A DNA stretch of 53,251 nucleotides from Gammaproteobacteria bacterium (GTDB taxonomy: Bacteria > Pseudomonadota > Gammaproteobacteria > DSM-16500): the NCBI GenBank assembly GCA_013287765.1, contig JABDDD010000009.1, forward strand, positions 1-53,251. Reading direction: 5' to 3'. How positions within the stretch are numbered: position 1 is the stretch's first letter; every line of letters begins with the position of its first letter. The translations under genes and the position numbers were made by a program. Below are positions 8,343 to 18,268 of this stretch, piece after piece. The notes beneath the pieces are model-generated. The model was not told the origin of the DNA. It searched no databases and saw only the letters and a program-made list of their open reading frames with translations.

Positions 8343-8665
8343 ATACAATGAGTTATAAACGGTATGCTGCCCAAATCGAGTATAGCAACGAAGATGATTG
8401 CTTTGTTGGCCATATTGCAGGTATTAATGATGTCATTGGGTTTCATGGTGATTCAGTTCATAGGTTGCATAAAGCTTTCGAAGAAGCAGTGGATGACTAT
8501 CTTGAAACTTGCAAAAAAATAGGTAAGTTGCCACAAAAGCCCTATTCAGGTCATATTATGCTGCGTGTTCCACCTGAAATACATGCTCGAGTGGCTATGA
8601 GAGCTAAAGCAAATGGAAAGAGTTTAAATTCTTGGATGATGGAATTGCTTTCTAGAGAAGCATGA
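8339..8665 (+). CDS. hicB: HicB-family antitoxin
   Basis: 108 residues. The N-terminal part (YAAQIEYSNEDDCFVGHIAG, then a helix AFEEAVDDYLETC) is the HicB partial RNase H-like fold that occludes the toxin; the C-terminus (LRVPPEIHARVAMRAKANGK) is a ribbon-helix-helix DNA-binding domain. It starts at the ATGA overlap with the broken hicA. Being intact, it can still bind the palindrome at 8041..8073 and may survive as a lone repressor or protect against related HicA toxins. Confidence 0.9.
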   Translation: MNTMSYKRYAAQIEYSNEDDCFVGHIAGINDVIGFHGDSVHRLHKAFEEAVDDYLETCKKIGKLPQKPYSGHIMLRVPPEIHARVAMRAKANGKSLNSWMMELLSREA

Positions 8666-8697
8666 TTCAGTATTCAGGTATTTTAATTATCTTAAAA

Positions 8698-8706
8698 TGC
8701 TATAAT
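8698..8706 (+). promoter_or_regulatory. Extended -10 promoter of glyQ operon
   Basis: TGCTATAAT gives a full -10 consensus with a TGN extension, 28 bases before the glyQ start. No strong -35 is seen, as is common for extended -10 promoters. Confidence 0.5.
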
Positions 8707-8733
8707 TGCTCCCATTAAAATGATGAGCTATCG

Positions 8734-9651
8734 ATGAAAAAATTCACTTTTGATGTTAAAACCTTACAGGGTATGATTGGCGCATTACAAGCTTTCTGGG
8801 TAGAGCATGGGTGTGTGATTATGCAACCTTATGATATGGAAGTAGGGGCTGGTACTTTTCATCCTGCTTCTTTTTTGCGGTCGATTGGACCTGAGCCTTG
8901 GTCTGCTGCGTATGTCCAACCTTGCAGACGGCCAACCGATGGGCGATATGGAGAGAATCCGAATCGATTACAGCAGTATTATCAATTTCAAGTTATTTTG
9001 AAGCCCGCTCCTTTAGAAATTCAAGCGCTTTATCTACAATCGCTGCAAGTATTGGGTGTGGCGCCTTTAGTCGATGATATTCGTTTTGTCGAAGATAATT
9101 GGGAATCTCCTACTTTAGGCGCTTGGGGGCTTGGTTGGGAAGTCTGGCTAAATGGTATGGAGATTTCGCAATTTACTTATTTTCAGCAAATGGGTGGCTT
9201 GCCTTGCTTGCCTGTGACAGGTGAAATTACTTATGGTTTAGAGCGATTAGCGATGCCTTTGCAGGGGGTTGATAATATTTACGATTTAATCTGGAGTAAA
9301 ACAGCAAAAGGCTCGGTGACCTATGGCGATATTTTTCATCAAAATGAAATAGAAATGTCAAAATATAATTTTGAACAAGCAGATATTTTAGTGCTCTTTC
9401 AGCAATTTGATATTTATGAAAAAGAAAGCTTACGTTTAATTGAATTGGGTTTGCCGTTGCCTGCTTATGAAAAAGCAATGGCTGCTTCTCATACGTTTAA
9501 TTTATTAGATGCAAGACGAGCACTTTCTGTGACAGAACGACAAAAAACAATTTTAAAAATACGCCGATTATCCAAAGCCATTGCAGAAAGTTATTTCAAA
9601 GCACGTGAGGCTTTAGGATTTCCATTATTACAAGGTAAACAGCATGCGTGA
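8734..9651 (+). CDS. glyQ: Glycyl-tRNA synthetase alpha subunit
   Basis: 305 residues, normal length. Class II catalytic subunit of the tetrameric bacterial glycyl-tRNA synthetase, which charges tRNA-Gly. Motifs seen: [20 protein letters not shown] at the N-terminus, then [20 protein letters not shown] (motif 2 region) and [12 protein letters not shown] near residue 170. Overlaps glyS by 8 bases and heads a four-gene run glyQ-glyS-gmhB-plsC. Confidence 0.97.
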   Translation: MKKFTFDVKTLQGMIGALQAFWVEHGCVIMQPYDMEVGAGTFHPASFLRSIGPEPWSAAYVQPCRRPTDGRYGENPNRLQQYYQFQVILKPAPLEIQALYLQSLQVLGVAPLVDDIRFVEDNWESPTLGAWGLGWEVWLNGMEISQFTYFQQMGGLPCLPVTGEITYGLERLAMPLQGVDNIYDLIWSKTAKGSVTYGDIFHQNEIEMSKYNFEQADILVLFQQFDIYEKESLRLIELGLPLPAYEKAMAASHTFNLLDARRALSVTERQKTILKIRRLSKAIAESYFKAREALGFPLLQGKQHA

Positions 9652-11728
9652 TTTGCTCATTGAAATTCATACAGAAGAAATGCCAGCAAAAGAATTAATG
9701 CGTTTAACTAACGCTTTAGCAGAGGAAGTGGCAAAACGCTTGCAAGAAACAAATTTTTCATTTGATAAAGTTAAACAGTTTGCAACGCCCAGAAGATTAG
9801 CCATTATTATGACTGAGCTTACGAGTCAACAACCTGATTCTGTCATTGAGCGTAAAGGTCCTGCTTTAAAAGCCGCTTTCACTAGTGAGGGCGTGCCAAC
9901 CAAAGCCTGTGAAGGATTTGCGCGTTCCATAGGCGTGCAACCGACTGAATTAATCACTATTCAAAATGATCAAGGTGAGTGGGTTGGTATCCAGCAAAAA
10001 GTTTCTGGTAAAACTCTGCAAACTATTTTGCCGATGATTATCTCAGATGCAATTGCTGCATTGCCTATTAAAAAACCGATGCGTTGGGGTGATAACACTA
10101 TTGAATTTATTCGTCCGGTGCATTCAGTGATTTTATTATATGGACCACAAATTATCCCAGCAATTATTTTAGGATTAACAACGGGCAATAAAACGCGCGG
10201 CCATCGTTTTTATACAAAAAATTGGTTAACTATTTCTTTACCTAGTCGTTATGTGGCTTTACTTAAAAAAAATTACGTTATTGTTGATTTTAATGAGCGA
10301 AAAAAAATAATTCGCGAACAATTAGTTAACTTGACACAAAAAGAATTAGGCAATGAATATGCAGTGCAAATGGATGAAGATTTATTAAATGAAGTCACAG
10401 GCTTGATAGAATGGCCAGTGAGTTTAATGGGTCGTTTTGATAAAGTATTTTTAGACGTGCCGCAAGAAGCATTAATTTCAGCAATGAAAAATCATCAACG
10501 CTATTTTCCGATTGTGAATACCCGCGGGGTATTGCAACCTTATTTTATTATAGTCAGTAATATTGACAGCCAAGATAATAAACAAATTATTCAGGGAAAT
10601 GAACGCGTATTGCGCGCCCGTTTGTCCGATGCGCAATTCTTTTTTAATAAAGATCGTACGACAATACAAAAAGAAGGAATTGATCAGTATCTACAGCATT
10701 TAAAAAAAGTTACTTTTCAGCAGCAATTAGGGTCATTATTTGATAAAGCCAAACGTCTACAACAATTAACGGGTGAAATAGCAGCTATTTTGCAGCAAGA
10801 TGACAAGTTAGCAAGTGAGGCAGGATTATTTGCTAAAATGGATTTGATCACTGAATTAGTTGGCGAATTTCCTGAATTACAAGGTATTGCCGGTTTTTAT
10901 TATTTGCAAATGTTAGGTATTTCCTCGCACATTGGGCAAGCCGTTCGTGATCAATACCGCCCTGCTTTTGCTAAAGATGAATTACCACAAACTGAATTAG
11001 GTTGTCTGTTAAGTGTTGCTGATCGATTAGATACTTTGGTCGGTGCTTTTGGTATGGGGCAGTTGCCAACGGGTGATAAAGATCCATTAGGGCTTCGTCG
11101 ACAAGCAATGGGAATTTTACGTATTTTAATAGAAAAAAAAATTGATATAGATTTAAAAAATATATTAGAATTTGCTTCAAAAAATTATACTATTTCTTTT
11201 CCTAATCAAAATCTCATTGAAGATATTTTAAATTTTATGCTTGAGCGATTAAGACCATGGTATCAAGAGAGGGGTGTTACTGCCGATGTATTTGCAGCAG
11301 TTGCCGCATTAAAAATTTTTCGCCCATTTGATTTTCATCAACGCATTCAAGCAGTGCAAGCTTTTAAACAGTTTCCAGAAGCAAGTGCTTTAAGTATTGC
11401 CAATAAACGTGTTAGCAATATTTTAGATAAATATTCTGAAAAAATTACAGCTAAGGATCTCAATCACAATTTATTTGAAGAAGAAGTTGAAAGAGAACTG
11501 GCAGAGAAAGCTGAAGAAAAATATGTTAAAATAAAGCAATTATTAATTTTACAACACTATACAGAGATGTTGGCGGAGCTTGCCACTTTAAGAGAGCCGT
11601 TAGATCGATTTTTTGATAAAGTCATGGTGATGACAGAAGATAAAGCCAAACGTGAAAATCGTTTGTTATTACTAAAAAAATTACGTGAACTTTTTTTACA
11701 GGTTGCAGATATTGCATTACTTCAATGA
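9644..11728 (+). CDS. glyS: Glycyl-tRNA synthetase beta subunit
   Basis: 694 residues, family-typical. It starts [14 protein letters not shown], the conserved N-terminus, and contains KFATPRRLA-like (QFATPRRLA), MRWGDN and [11 protein letters not shown] motifs, with an HD-like middle and a C-terminal anticodon-binding helical region. It supplies tRNA recognition for the alpha subunit. Its start overlaps glyQ and its stop overlaps gmhB (ATGA), so the subunits are translationally coupled. Confidence 0.97.
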   Translation: MRDLLIEIHTEEMPAKELMRLTNALAEEVAKRLQETNFSFDKVKQFATPRRLAIIMTELTSQQPDSVIERKGPALKAAFTSEGVPTKACEGFARSIGVQPTELITIQNDQGEWVGIQQKVSGKTLQTILPMIISDAIAALPIKKPMRWGDNTIEFIRPVHSVILLYGPQIIPAIILGLTTGNKTRGHRFYTKNWLTISLPSRYVALLKKNYVIVDFNERKKIIREQLVNLTQKELGNEYAVQMDEDLLNEVTGLIEWPVSLMGRFDKVFLDVPQEALISAMKNHQRYFPIVNTRGVLQPYFIIVSNIDSQDNKQIIQGNERVLRARLSDAQFFFNKDRTTIQKEGIDQYLQHLKKVTFQQQLGSLFDKAKRLQQLTGEIAAILQQDDKLASEAGLFAKMDLITELVGEFPELQGIAGFYYLQMLGISSHIGQAVRDQYRPAFAKDELPQTELGCLLSVADRLDTLVGAFGMGQLPTGDKDPLGLRRQAMGILRILIEKKIDIDLKNILEFASKNYTISFPNQNLIEDILNFMLERLRPWYQERGVTADVFAAVAALKIFRPFDFHQRIQAVQAFKQFPEASALSIANKRVSNILDKYSEKITAKDLNHNLFEEEVERELAEKAEEKYVKIKQLLILQHYTEMLAELATLREPLDRFFDKVMVMTEDKAKRENRLLLLKKLRELFLQVADIALLQ

Positions 11729-12267
11729 ATAATAAATTTATTATATTAGATCGCGATGGCGTGATTAATCATGCGACGGGTCTTTATGTTAAAACGCCTG
11801 AAGAATTAGTATTAATTCCAGGAAGTTTGGCAGCTATTGTTAAACTAAATCAAGCGGGATTTAAAGTGCTGGTAGCCACTAATCAATCAGGTATTGGCCG
11901 TGGTTTGTATAATTTAACAATGTTAGGGCGTATTCATGCACGTTTATCGCATGAGCTATCAAAATTGGGTGGTTATATTCATGACTTTTTTTGTTGTCCG
12001 CATCATCCTGATGAGGATTGTATTTGTCGAAAGCCAAAACCAGGCATGCTATCGCAAATTAAAGAAAAATATGCAGTTGATTTAGCAAATACTTTTTTTG
12101 TTGGAGACTCTGATGTGGATATGCAAGTAGCAGCGAGTGCTGGTTGCAAACCCGTATTAGTACTAACAGGAAGAGGGCTTGCGACACAAATTTTATATCC
12201 AACTGTGCCGGCTTTTGTTAATTTAGCGGCTGCTGTTGATAATATTTTGGAGCAATATGTTGCATAA
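11725..12267 (+). CDS. gmhB: D-glycero-beta-D-manno-heptose-1,7-bisphosphate 7-phosphatase
   Basis: 180 residues. HAD-superfamily phosphatase with ILDRDGVIN nucleophile motif, ATNQSGIGRG (motif II) and GDSDVDMQ (motif IV). The zinc-binding segment CPHHPDEDCICRKPKPGM identifies GmhB, which dephosphorylates the C7 of heptose bisphosphate for the lipopolysaccharide inner core. Coupled to glyS by ATGA overlap; the glyQS-gmhB-plsC order is common in gammaproteobacteria. Confidence 0.93.
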   Translation: MNNKFIILDRDGVINHATGLYVKTPEELVLIPGSLAAIVKLNQAGFKVLVATNQSGIGRGLYNLTMLGRIHARLSHELSKLGGYIHDFFCCPHHPDEDCICRKPKPGMLSQIKEKYAVDLANTFFVGDSDVDMQVAASAGCKPVLVLTGRGLATQILYPTVPAFVNLAAAVDNILEQYVA

Positions 12268-12997
12268 AATAAATTTATTTTTACGTTCTTTATTGTTTTC
12301 TATTTTGATGATGATTGCGACGATTTTTTATAGTTTATTTTGTTTAAGTGTTTATTGTTTTATTTCTCGCGCGAGCAGTCATTATTTAATTATGCGATGG
12401 ACCCGTGGGATTATTTGGTTATTAAAAGTGACTTGCAATGTGAATTATCATGTTGAAGGATTTGAAAATATACCAAAAGATCGTAATACCATTATTTTCA
12501 GTAAGCATCAATCGACCTGGGAAACTTTTTTCTTACCGAGTCTTTTTCATGAAACAGCGATTATTTTAAAACGCGAATTATTATGGGTGCCTTTTTTTGG
12601 GTGGGGATTAGCGACCACTGATCCTATTGCGATTAATCGTAATAAAGGCGATAGCGCAATGGAGCAGATTATTAAAAAAGGCGGCAAGTATTTAGAAGCA
12701 GGCCGTTCTATTTTAATTTTTCCTGAAGGCACGCGGATTACGCCTGGTAAAGTAGGGAAATATCGAGTCGGTGGTGCCCGCTTGGCGGTAGCAACAGGTT
12801 ATCCGATTATTCCCATTGCGCATGATGCAGGACTCTATTGGCCAAAGCGAGGTTTTATTAAAAATCCCGGTACAGTTCAAGTCAGGATTGGTCCTTTGAT
12901 TGAAACGCAAAACCGCACACCTGAAGAAGTGCTTCAGGCCGCTAAAGGTTGGATTGAAGACGCGGTTAAGAAAATTTCGTCTAAGAAAGGGAGTTAA
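12257..12997 (+). CDS. plsC: 1-acyl-sn-glycerol-3-phosphate acyltransferase
   Basis: 246 residues from ATG 12257, chosen because TTGGAG lies five bases ahead; an upstream in-frame start at 12236 is less likely. One N-terminal membrane segment is followed by the acyltransferase motifs: KHQSTWETF (a His-x4-Glu form of the usual His-x4-Asp), FPEGTRIT and a proline-rich PIIPIAHDAG. It makes phosphatidate at the inner membrane. It overlaps gmhB by 11 bases and converges with a toxin remnant whose stop overlaps its own. Confidence 0.9.
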   Translation: MLHKINLFLRSLLFSILMMIATIFYSLFCLSVYCFISRASSHYLIMRWTRGIIWLLKVTCNVNYHVEGFENIPKDRNTIIFSKHQSTWETFFLPSLFHETAIILKRELLWVPFFGWGLATTDPIAINRNKGDSAMEQIIKKGGKYLEAGRSILIFPEGTRITPGKVGKYRVGGARLAVATGYPIIPIAHDAGLYWPKRGFIKNPGTVQVRIGPLIETQNRTPEEVLQAAKGWIEDAVKKISSKKGS

Positions 12998-13254
12998 TTT
13001 TTTTGATAAGGGACAAGAATATTTTTTAGCATCGGAAAATGTTTTTTGTTTAATGTAATGAGTTTTGCATCAAGGTTATGAGCAGAGGCAGCAATGAGGG
13101 CATCTGCCAAGCCTACACCAAATTGCTTGCTGTCATCTCGTTTAAATAATCCGCCTATTTTAGCAATATTAAAATTAATATCTATCACTTGAAATGCCTG
13201 GAGTGTGTTCTTATCATGATAGTTCTCAAAAATGATGTATAAATAAAATGTCAA
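12994..13254 (-). pseudogene. Truncated VapC-type PIN-domain toxin
   Basis: The 86-codon frame is the C-terminal two-thirds of a PIN domain: GLADALIAASAHNLDAKLIT carries the conserved Asp and the following strand, with NKKHFPML and a final ILVPYQ. The N-terminal part, with the first catalytic Asp, is missing; the frame begins as TTG inside an octamer repeat, so the break point coincides with the repeat. No antitoxin gene is present. Its stop overlaps the plsC stop. Probably inactive. Confidence 0.7.
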
Positions 13255-13290
13255 TTTATCAATTTATCAATTTATCAATTTATCAATTTA
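13251..13290. repeat. Five tandem copies of octamer TCAATTTA
   Basis: Five perfect head-to-tail copies of an 8-base unit. They lie between the truncated PIN toxin and the stop codon of the DUF4015 gene, which begins at 13291 directly after the last copy. An 8-base unit changes reading frame when copy number varies, and here a change would shift what follows the toxin start region. It may also be the scar of the deletion that removed the toxin N-terminus. Confidence 0.9.
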
Positions 13291-14178
13291 TTATTTAATT
13301 TGCTTATTTTCCAATACTTGAAACAAATTATCATACAAATTATGTGGGCTCCAAACATACCAGCCATCGGCATTGGCTTTTTCTGCAGCTTGAATTTGTG
13401 CGTAAATATAAGCCAATTTTTTCGAATGTGACAGCGGATAGCGATAATTTGACAGCTCAATATAAGGATATAGTTTAAAAGGTAAGGGTTTATTATTAAA
13501 TTGTTTGTGGATCGCCATCAGTGAGCCATAAACCGTATCATAAGGCGTCACGGCATGTACTTTATAAGGCTCATAATGCGATGGATAAACCATTGGGCAA
13601 ATAACATCCACAGCAGAAGAAAATAACTTAATATCTTGCCCAATGTATTTAGAAGGCCCAAAGCTTGAAATACCAAACACATCAATTTGTAAGGGTACAT
13701 TCGTGCGCACTTTAAACCATTTAATAATTCTTAAAATATCTTCAGCATTTTTATTAGACGGTGGCTGTTTAGAACTATATCTAATATAGTCTAATTGTAT
13801 TTGTTGTGCGCCATAGCCTTCTGCTGTTTTAATGAGATGTAGTTTCTTTTCCAAATAAGCTTGAGAATTAATTTGCTGAGGCGTTCCGCCGCCTGGAAAG
13901 ATGGTAATTCTGGCTACATAGTGAATATTATTTGCAGCTAATAAGCCAATATTTTTCTGATACAGTTTAGAAGGTTTATCTAAATCGACCACAAAAGTAT
14001 GAATGCCAACTTTTTTTGCGCGACTAATGAGGTAATTCAGATAAGTCGCATTCTCAAGTGTTGGCTGGGTAATGTAGATTCCCTTGATCAAACCTGCATT
14101 TGCAATATTTGATAAAGAGAAAAACAAAATTAGCAAAGCAGAAACAAGGACCGCCAATCTAAACTGTAATTTGATCAT
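13291..14178 (-). CDS. Secreted DUF4015 putative glycoside hydrolase-like protein
   Basis: 295 residues with a signal peptide (basic start, hydrophobic core LVSALLILFFSL, cleavage near NANA/ANA-G about residue 28). The rest fits a TIM-barrel-like DUF4015 domain: GIYITQPT at the first strand, FVVDLDKP, VARITIFPGG, IQLDYIRYSS and ICPMVYPSHY. These D-Y-I-R-Y and M-x-Y-P patterns mark the family, whose substrate is unproven. Likely exported to the periplasm or further. GAGGTGG precedes the ATG. The stop abuts the octamer repeat. Confidence 0.8.
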   Translation of the reverse strand: MIKLQFRLAVLVSALLILFFSLSNIANAGLIKGIYITQPTLENATYLNYLISRAKKVGIHTFVVDLDKPSKLYQKNIGLLAANNIHYVARITIFPGGGTPQQINSQAYLEKKLHLIKTAEGYGAQQIQLDYIRYSSKQPPSNKNAEDILRIIKWFKVRTNVPLQIDVFGISSFGPSKYIGQDIKLFSSAVDVICPMVYPSHYEPYKVHAVTPYDTVYGSLMAIHKQFNNKPLPFKLYPYIELSNYRYPLSHSKKLAYIYAQIQAAEKANADGWYVWSPHNLYDNLFQVLENKQIK

Positions 14179-14256
14179 AATTGGCCACCTCGATAGAAGT
14201 TGGGTATTTATAGTTTACCAAAAAAAGTGAGGTTTTAGTTGTGGTATAATGGCCGC

Positions 14257-14946
14257 TTAATTTCTTTTTCCAAAAAATTTGGTTCCTATTCGAACAATTG
14301 TAGCGCCCTCTGCGATGGCTGCTTGTAAATCTTCTGACATTCCCATTGATAAAGTATCTATTTCTGACCACTTTTTACGAAGAGTTTTATATAAAGTATA
14401 CAATTTTTTAAATTCTGTTCTTTGTTCAGTAAAATCGGTTGTCTGGCTAAGAATTGTCATTAATCCGCGTAATTTTAATCTGGGGAGCAAAGCGCAATAA
14501 TTAGCAAGATGAGCTATTTCTGTAATAGATAAGCCAGATTTAGCAGGATCGCAACTGACATTGACTTGTAGGCAAATATTAAGCGGCGGTAACTCTAATG
14601 GTCTTTGATCATTTAAGCGTTTTGCGATCAGCGGATCGGCAATGGTATGAACCCAGCTGAATAATTCCGCAATTTTTTTAGTTTTATTGCGTTGAATGGA
14701 GCCGATAAAATGCCATTCTAGATTTTGGTTTGAGAAATGACTGATTTTTGGAATGGCTTCTTGTAGGTAATTTTCTGCAAAAAGAAATTGGCCGGCATCG
14801 ATCGCTTCTTGTATTTTTTCTATAGGTTGATGTTTGCTGACAGCTAATAGACAAACAGAATGAGCGGGGCGATGATAGATTTTTTCATAAGAGTGAATTT
14901 TTTTTTGGAGGATATCTAAATTTTTATGAATAGTGAAGATTGACAC
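14257..14946 (-). CDS. yggS: Pyridoxal phosphate homeostasis protein YggS/PLPBP
   Basis: 229 residues, usual length. The PLP-binding lysine lies in LLAVSKHQP; further family motifs are FAENYLQEA, WHFIGSIQRNK, CLQVNVSCDPAKSG, LRGLMTI and SMGMSEDLQAAI near the C-terminus. It buffers free pyridoxal phosphate in the cytosol. Start is GTG at 14946, supported by AGGGAG six bases ahead. Confidence 0.95.
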   Translation of the reverse strand: MSIFTIHKNLDILQKKIHSYEKIYHRPAHSVCLLAVSKHQPIEKIQEAIDAGQFLFAENYLQEAIPKISHFSNQNLEWHFIGSIQRNKTKKIAELFSWVHTIADPLIAKRLNDQRPLELPPLNICLQVNVSCDPAKSGLSITEIAHLANYCALLPRLKLRGLMTILSQTTDFTEQRTEFKKLYTLYKTLRKKWSEIDTLSMGMSEDLQAAIAEGATIVRIGTKFFGKRN

Positions 14947-15000
14947 ATTAGCTCCCTTTCTAATGCTGTATAATAATTATTGTAATCACTCACGGCCTTG

Positions 15001-15291
15001 TTATGCAGCATACTTTATAGTTTTAACGCTTTTATGCTTCTTCATCGCCTGCCAAAGATCCCAATCTCTTTGGAGGTTCAGCCAGAATTCAGGCTCCATT
15101 TTTAAGGCATCTGCTAATGTCAAGGCTGATTCTGCGCTGATACCACGATGTTGATTTATAATTTCATTCAAGCGCGCATAAGTCCACCCAAGGTGCTGAG
15201 CAAATTCTTTTTGTGTCATCTCTTTTGGCTCTAAAAATTCTTTTAACAGCATTTGGCCAGGATGAGTCGGCGGTCTTTTTTTGGGTAACAT
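15001..15291 (-). CDS. higA: HigA-family antitoxin
   Basis: 96 residues starting with the typical HPG-like segment (PPTHPGQMLLKEFLEP), then an XRE helix-turn-helix (TQKEFAQHLGWTYARLNEII) and a C-terminal dimerisation region ending in PEFWLNLQ. It binds and neutralises HigB and represses the operon. It follows higB by 9 bases, the toxin-first order known for HigBA. AGGAG precedes the ATG. Confidence 0.93.
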   Translation of the reverse strand: MLPKKRPPTHPGQMLLKEFLEPKEMTQKEFAQHLGWTYARLNEIINQHRGISAESALTLADALKMEPEFWLNLQRDWDLWQAMKKHKSVKTIKYAA

Positions 15292-15300
15292 AATTATCTC

Positions 15301-15594
15301 CTAATGATAGTCTACAATATCAACGTCAAGTGCATCACCATTTTCCCATTTAAAAATAATCCGCCATTGCTTGTTGATTCGTATACTCCAATAGCCCTTT
15401 AATTTACCTTTTAATTTTTCTAAATGATTCCCCGGTGGCACTCGTAAGGTTTCAATTTTTGTTGATGCATTTATTTGGTCGAATAATCTTTGTGCCTTAT
15501 CATGCAAGTTAATAGGCAGTAATTTTTTTGTGGCATGATTTTCAATGCCATCAAATATATTTTCTGCGTCTTTACTTTTAAATGTTTTAATCAT
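15301..15594 (-). CDS. higB: HigB-family RelE-like mRNA interferase toxin
   Basis: 97 residues, starting MIKTFKSKDAENIF and containing LRVPPGNHLEKLKG, GYWSIRINKQWRIIFKW and a final DVDIVDYH, all standard for the HigB/killer-protein family, which cleaves mRNA at the ribosome. The catalytic-region R-x-N-x-x-W-R-I-x-F pattern is intact. It is cotranscribed with higA. AT-rich inverted arms (ATATTAT 15598..15604, ATAATAT 15618..15624) precede it and could be an operator. A TATAAT at 15600..15605 is close enough that the transcript might be nearly leaderless. Confidence 0.93.
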   Translation of the reverse strand: MIKTFKSKDAENIFDGIENHATKKLLPINLHDKAQRLFDQINASTKIETLRVPPGNHLEKLKGKLKGYWSIRINKQWRIIFKWENGDALDVDIVDYH

Positions 15595-15631
15595 GCTATA
15601 TTATATATCGATATTTGATAATATTCTATAG

Positions 15632-18268
15632 TTAATTCTGAATATTTTTACCCTGTAAACTAGTCTCAGACAACATTAGTTCCCAAGTTCGTGCAGCAAT
15701 TAAATTTAACCAAGTTTTCATGGGCAGGGAACTTTGTTCTGCAAGACTTGATAATTGCGCAATGGCATCATGGTTGGGATCTTGCATGCGTTTTAGAGTT
15801 GCATTTGTAATGGCATCTTTGGGGACGGGAGATGCTAATAATGTTTTTAAATAATTATCTAATTGCTTTAAGCCCATGAAAATTTGATATAAACCATTTA
15901 CCTGACTATTGTTTGCGTTCATTAATAAGAAACTTAAGCTTTGTAAAGAAGGGCTGCTATTCATAATAGGCGTAAAAGCCGTATTTTGTTTAATAGTATC
16001 TAATACTTGAATGAGCGGCGAATGATTACTGGTTAACCGTGCAATCATCGCTTCAAGTGCCGTTAAATTTTGTGGGTCATTTAACTGAAGATTAGCTAAT
16101 AAACTTTCCCAAATATCGACATATTTTGCAATATATTGGGCACGTAATTGTGCGGCCAATGCTTGCGTTGCGGTCGAGTTCAAAATAGTAGGTCTTTTTC
16201 CCAATACCCAATTACCATGAGTGACTTGAAGTGCCACGGTTTCTATTTCAGTCGTCGTGATGTCTTCAAATTTTTTGGCGGTATACATCGCAGGGATTCG
16301 TGTTGCAATAGCAACACTTTTAAAAATCAATGGATTATCAAAGTGTGTCCCTAAACTAATTTCGCTATCTATATTATTATTTTTGATATTTTTTAATAAA
16401 ATAAACCCAAGTGTTGAATCGCTAAGACTGGTTAACTGCTTGCGAAGGGTGTCAATCAACGCTTGATTTAATGTAAAAGATAAATTAAAAAAACTAGCTG
16501 CTTGAATATGCGGTACTAATTCGGCTGTTTTAATAGTAGTATTTTTCAAAAATGATTGTAAAACATTTGCAATATAATCAGCATTAAAATGCGTTTTATC
16601 AGCCAACATTAGATAAGCCTTAAAAACAGCATAAACTTGTTCTGGATTTTTATTAGCAGCATTTTCTAAATAAGTCTCAAAAGTATTTTTTATCTCCGGC
16701 AGCACGATAGTTTGTAGCGCTTGTTGATAAGCCTGTTCTGCGGCGAGTGCAGATTTTTTTGAATAAAATGCTAATAAAAAGTTATTTTGTGTTTGCGTTG
16801 CACTTTCTGCTAATGCATTTAATAAAGGTAACACGTTTATCAAGCGCGCAACATGCCCTGATGTATGCTGCATACTTAATTGATATTGTAAAAGATTATA
16901 TTGAATCAAATGCGTTTGCTTAATACTATGATTAAAATCACGTCCTAATAAAATAGAAATAATCACGACCAGGCTTAATGCAGAAGTATACACTAAACGA
17001 TTTTGCCAAAGACGAGCCGTATTTTTTAATGAAAAAACAGGCATCGCTGGCAAATGATGTGATAACCATTGACGAATAAAATAAGCATGTGTTTGCGTAG
17101 GTATAGGCGAAGATAGCATGGTCAATGCAGTTGTTTCATAAGGTGTTAAATAATCTGCTTGATTATTGATGGGTAATTGCGTACCGCTGGTTAAATAAAC
17201 ACTTTGTAAACAAATTTGCGGTAATAACATTTTCATCAATTGCGATAGTGATTCTTTTAATCGTTCCACATGTAACGGAAAGTCTTTGATGAGAGGTCTT
17301 ACCTCTTCGTTGCGTTCGTGATGCAATCGAGTAATTAATTGTTTATTTAATCGTTTAACCAAAGCATTAAAACGTAAATGAAATATATCAAGCGTTGTTT
17401 GATGAATACTTGGCGGCGGAATAGTAAATCCCCATGCTTGCGCCATCTCATCTATACTAGATTCACTAAAAAATTCAGTAAATCCTGGTAACAAATCACA
17501 TTTAGTAATGATCAAATGAATATTTAAATTTTTCCCAAAATAATTAAAAAGTTCAGATGATCTTTTTTTTAAATCAGCAATCATTTTTTGTTTAACGTCA
17601 GAAGTGCTATTCATAACTTGCGGTAAATTAAACGCAATAACCACCCCTTTTAATTGGATGCGCGTACGAGAAGTTTTAATTAAGTTTAATAAAGTATCCC
17701 AAAGATGGGTGTTTATTTTTGCTTTATCTGACAGAGTAAAATAATGACCAGGCGTATCAACAAAAACGGCTTCTCGGGTTGCCCACCAATTACAATGATC
17801 AGAGGGCGGTATTTTGGCGGGTGTGTCTTTGAATTGTTTTTCTAAAATAAAATTAACGGTAGATTGTGCAAGTAAAGTCGTTTTACCTGCATTTTGTGGC
17901 CCTATTAATAAATACCAAGGTAATTTAGCTAAATGAATACGTTTGCCTTGATTAGTAATAGAAGTCTTTTTTAAAAAATCAATCGCTCCCTTGAATCGTC
18001 CGCGTAAACGCGTTATTTTCTTTACAATATCAGGATGAAGCGGCTGCGATTTTTTGTCAGTTGCAGGATTGCTTGATAATAAAAATTTCAAAACCCAAAA
18101 TAAAAATAAAATCAAAATAACATATAAGCGCTTAACAGGGCTTGCTAAAATCATTTGGTTTGAAATTGCAATTAAAGGTCCAATATACCAAACTAAAATT
18201 GCTTGTGTAAAAAAAGAAATAAAGGGAACTGCGTATTTATTATAAAGATTAAGAGTTGTGAATTTCAT
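15632..18268 (-). CDS. icmF: IcmF, Dot/Icm inner-membrane stabiliser (TssM-like)
   Basis: 878 residues from ATG 18268; a TTG at 18286 is also in frame. Two N-terminal membrane segments, a GTPase-like domain with Walker A GPQNAGKTT at about residue 125-135 and VDTPGHYF as its switch region, a third membrane segment near residue 440, then a helical periplasmic domain. IcmF with DotU stabilises the Dot/Icm core. It is somewhat shorter than L. pneumophila IcmF (about 970). No other type VI genes are present, so a Dot/Icm role is favoured. It overlaps dotU by 20 bases. Confidence 0.9.
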   Translation of the reverse strand: MKFTTLNLYNKYAVPFISFFTQAILVWYIGPLIAISNQMILASPVKRLYVILILFLFWVLKFLLSSNPATDKKSQPLHPDIVKKITRLRGRFKGAIDFLKKTSITNQGKRIHLAKLPWYLLIGPQNAGKTTLLAQSTVNFILEKQFKDTPAKIPPSDHCNWWATREAVFVDTPGHYFTLSDKAKINTHLWDTLLNLIKTSRTRIQLKGVVIAFNLPQVMNSTSDVKQKMIADLKKRSSELFNYFGKNLNIHLIITKCDLLPGFTEFFSESSIDEMAQAWGFTIPPPSIHQTTLDIFHLRFNALVKRLNKQLITRLHHERNEEVRPLIKDFPLHVERLKESLSQLMKMLLPQICLQSVYLTSGTQLPINNQADYLTPYETTALTMLSSPIPTQTHAYFIRQWLSHHLPAMPVFSLKNTARLWQNRLVYTSALSLVVIISILLGRDFNHSIKQTHLIQYNLLQYQLSMQHTSGHVARLINVLPLLNALAESATQTQNNFLLAFYSKKSALAAEQAYQQALQTIVLPEIKNTFETYLENAANKNPEQVYAVFKAYLMLADKTHFNADYIANVLQSFLKNTTIKTAELVPHIQAASFFNLSFTLNQALIDTLRKQLTSLSDSTLGFILLKNIKNNNIDSEISLGTHFDNPLIFKSVAIATRIPAMYTAKKFEDITTTEIETVALQVTHGNWVLGKRPTILNSTATQALAAQLRAQYIAKYVDIWESLLANLQLNDPQNLTALEAMIARLTSNHSPLIQVLDTIKQNTAFTPIMNSSPSLQSLSFLLMNANNSQVNGLYQIFMGLKQLDNYLKTLLASPVPKDAITNATLKRMQDPNHDAIAQLSSLAEQSSLPMKTWLNLIAARTWELMLSETSLQGKNIQN

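Noticed and set aside
14940-14974. TTGACA and TATAAT on the plus strand near the yggS start
   Set aside because: The spacer is 23 bases, too long for a sigma70 promoter, and no plus-strand gene follows.
14933-15154. Plus-strand frame of 73 codons across the higA region
   Set aside because: It lies antisense to higA, has no ribosome site and a protein composition unlike a real gene.
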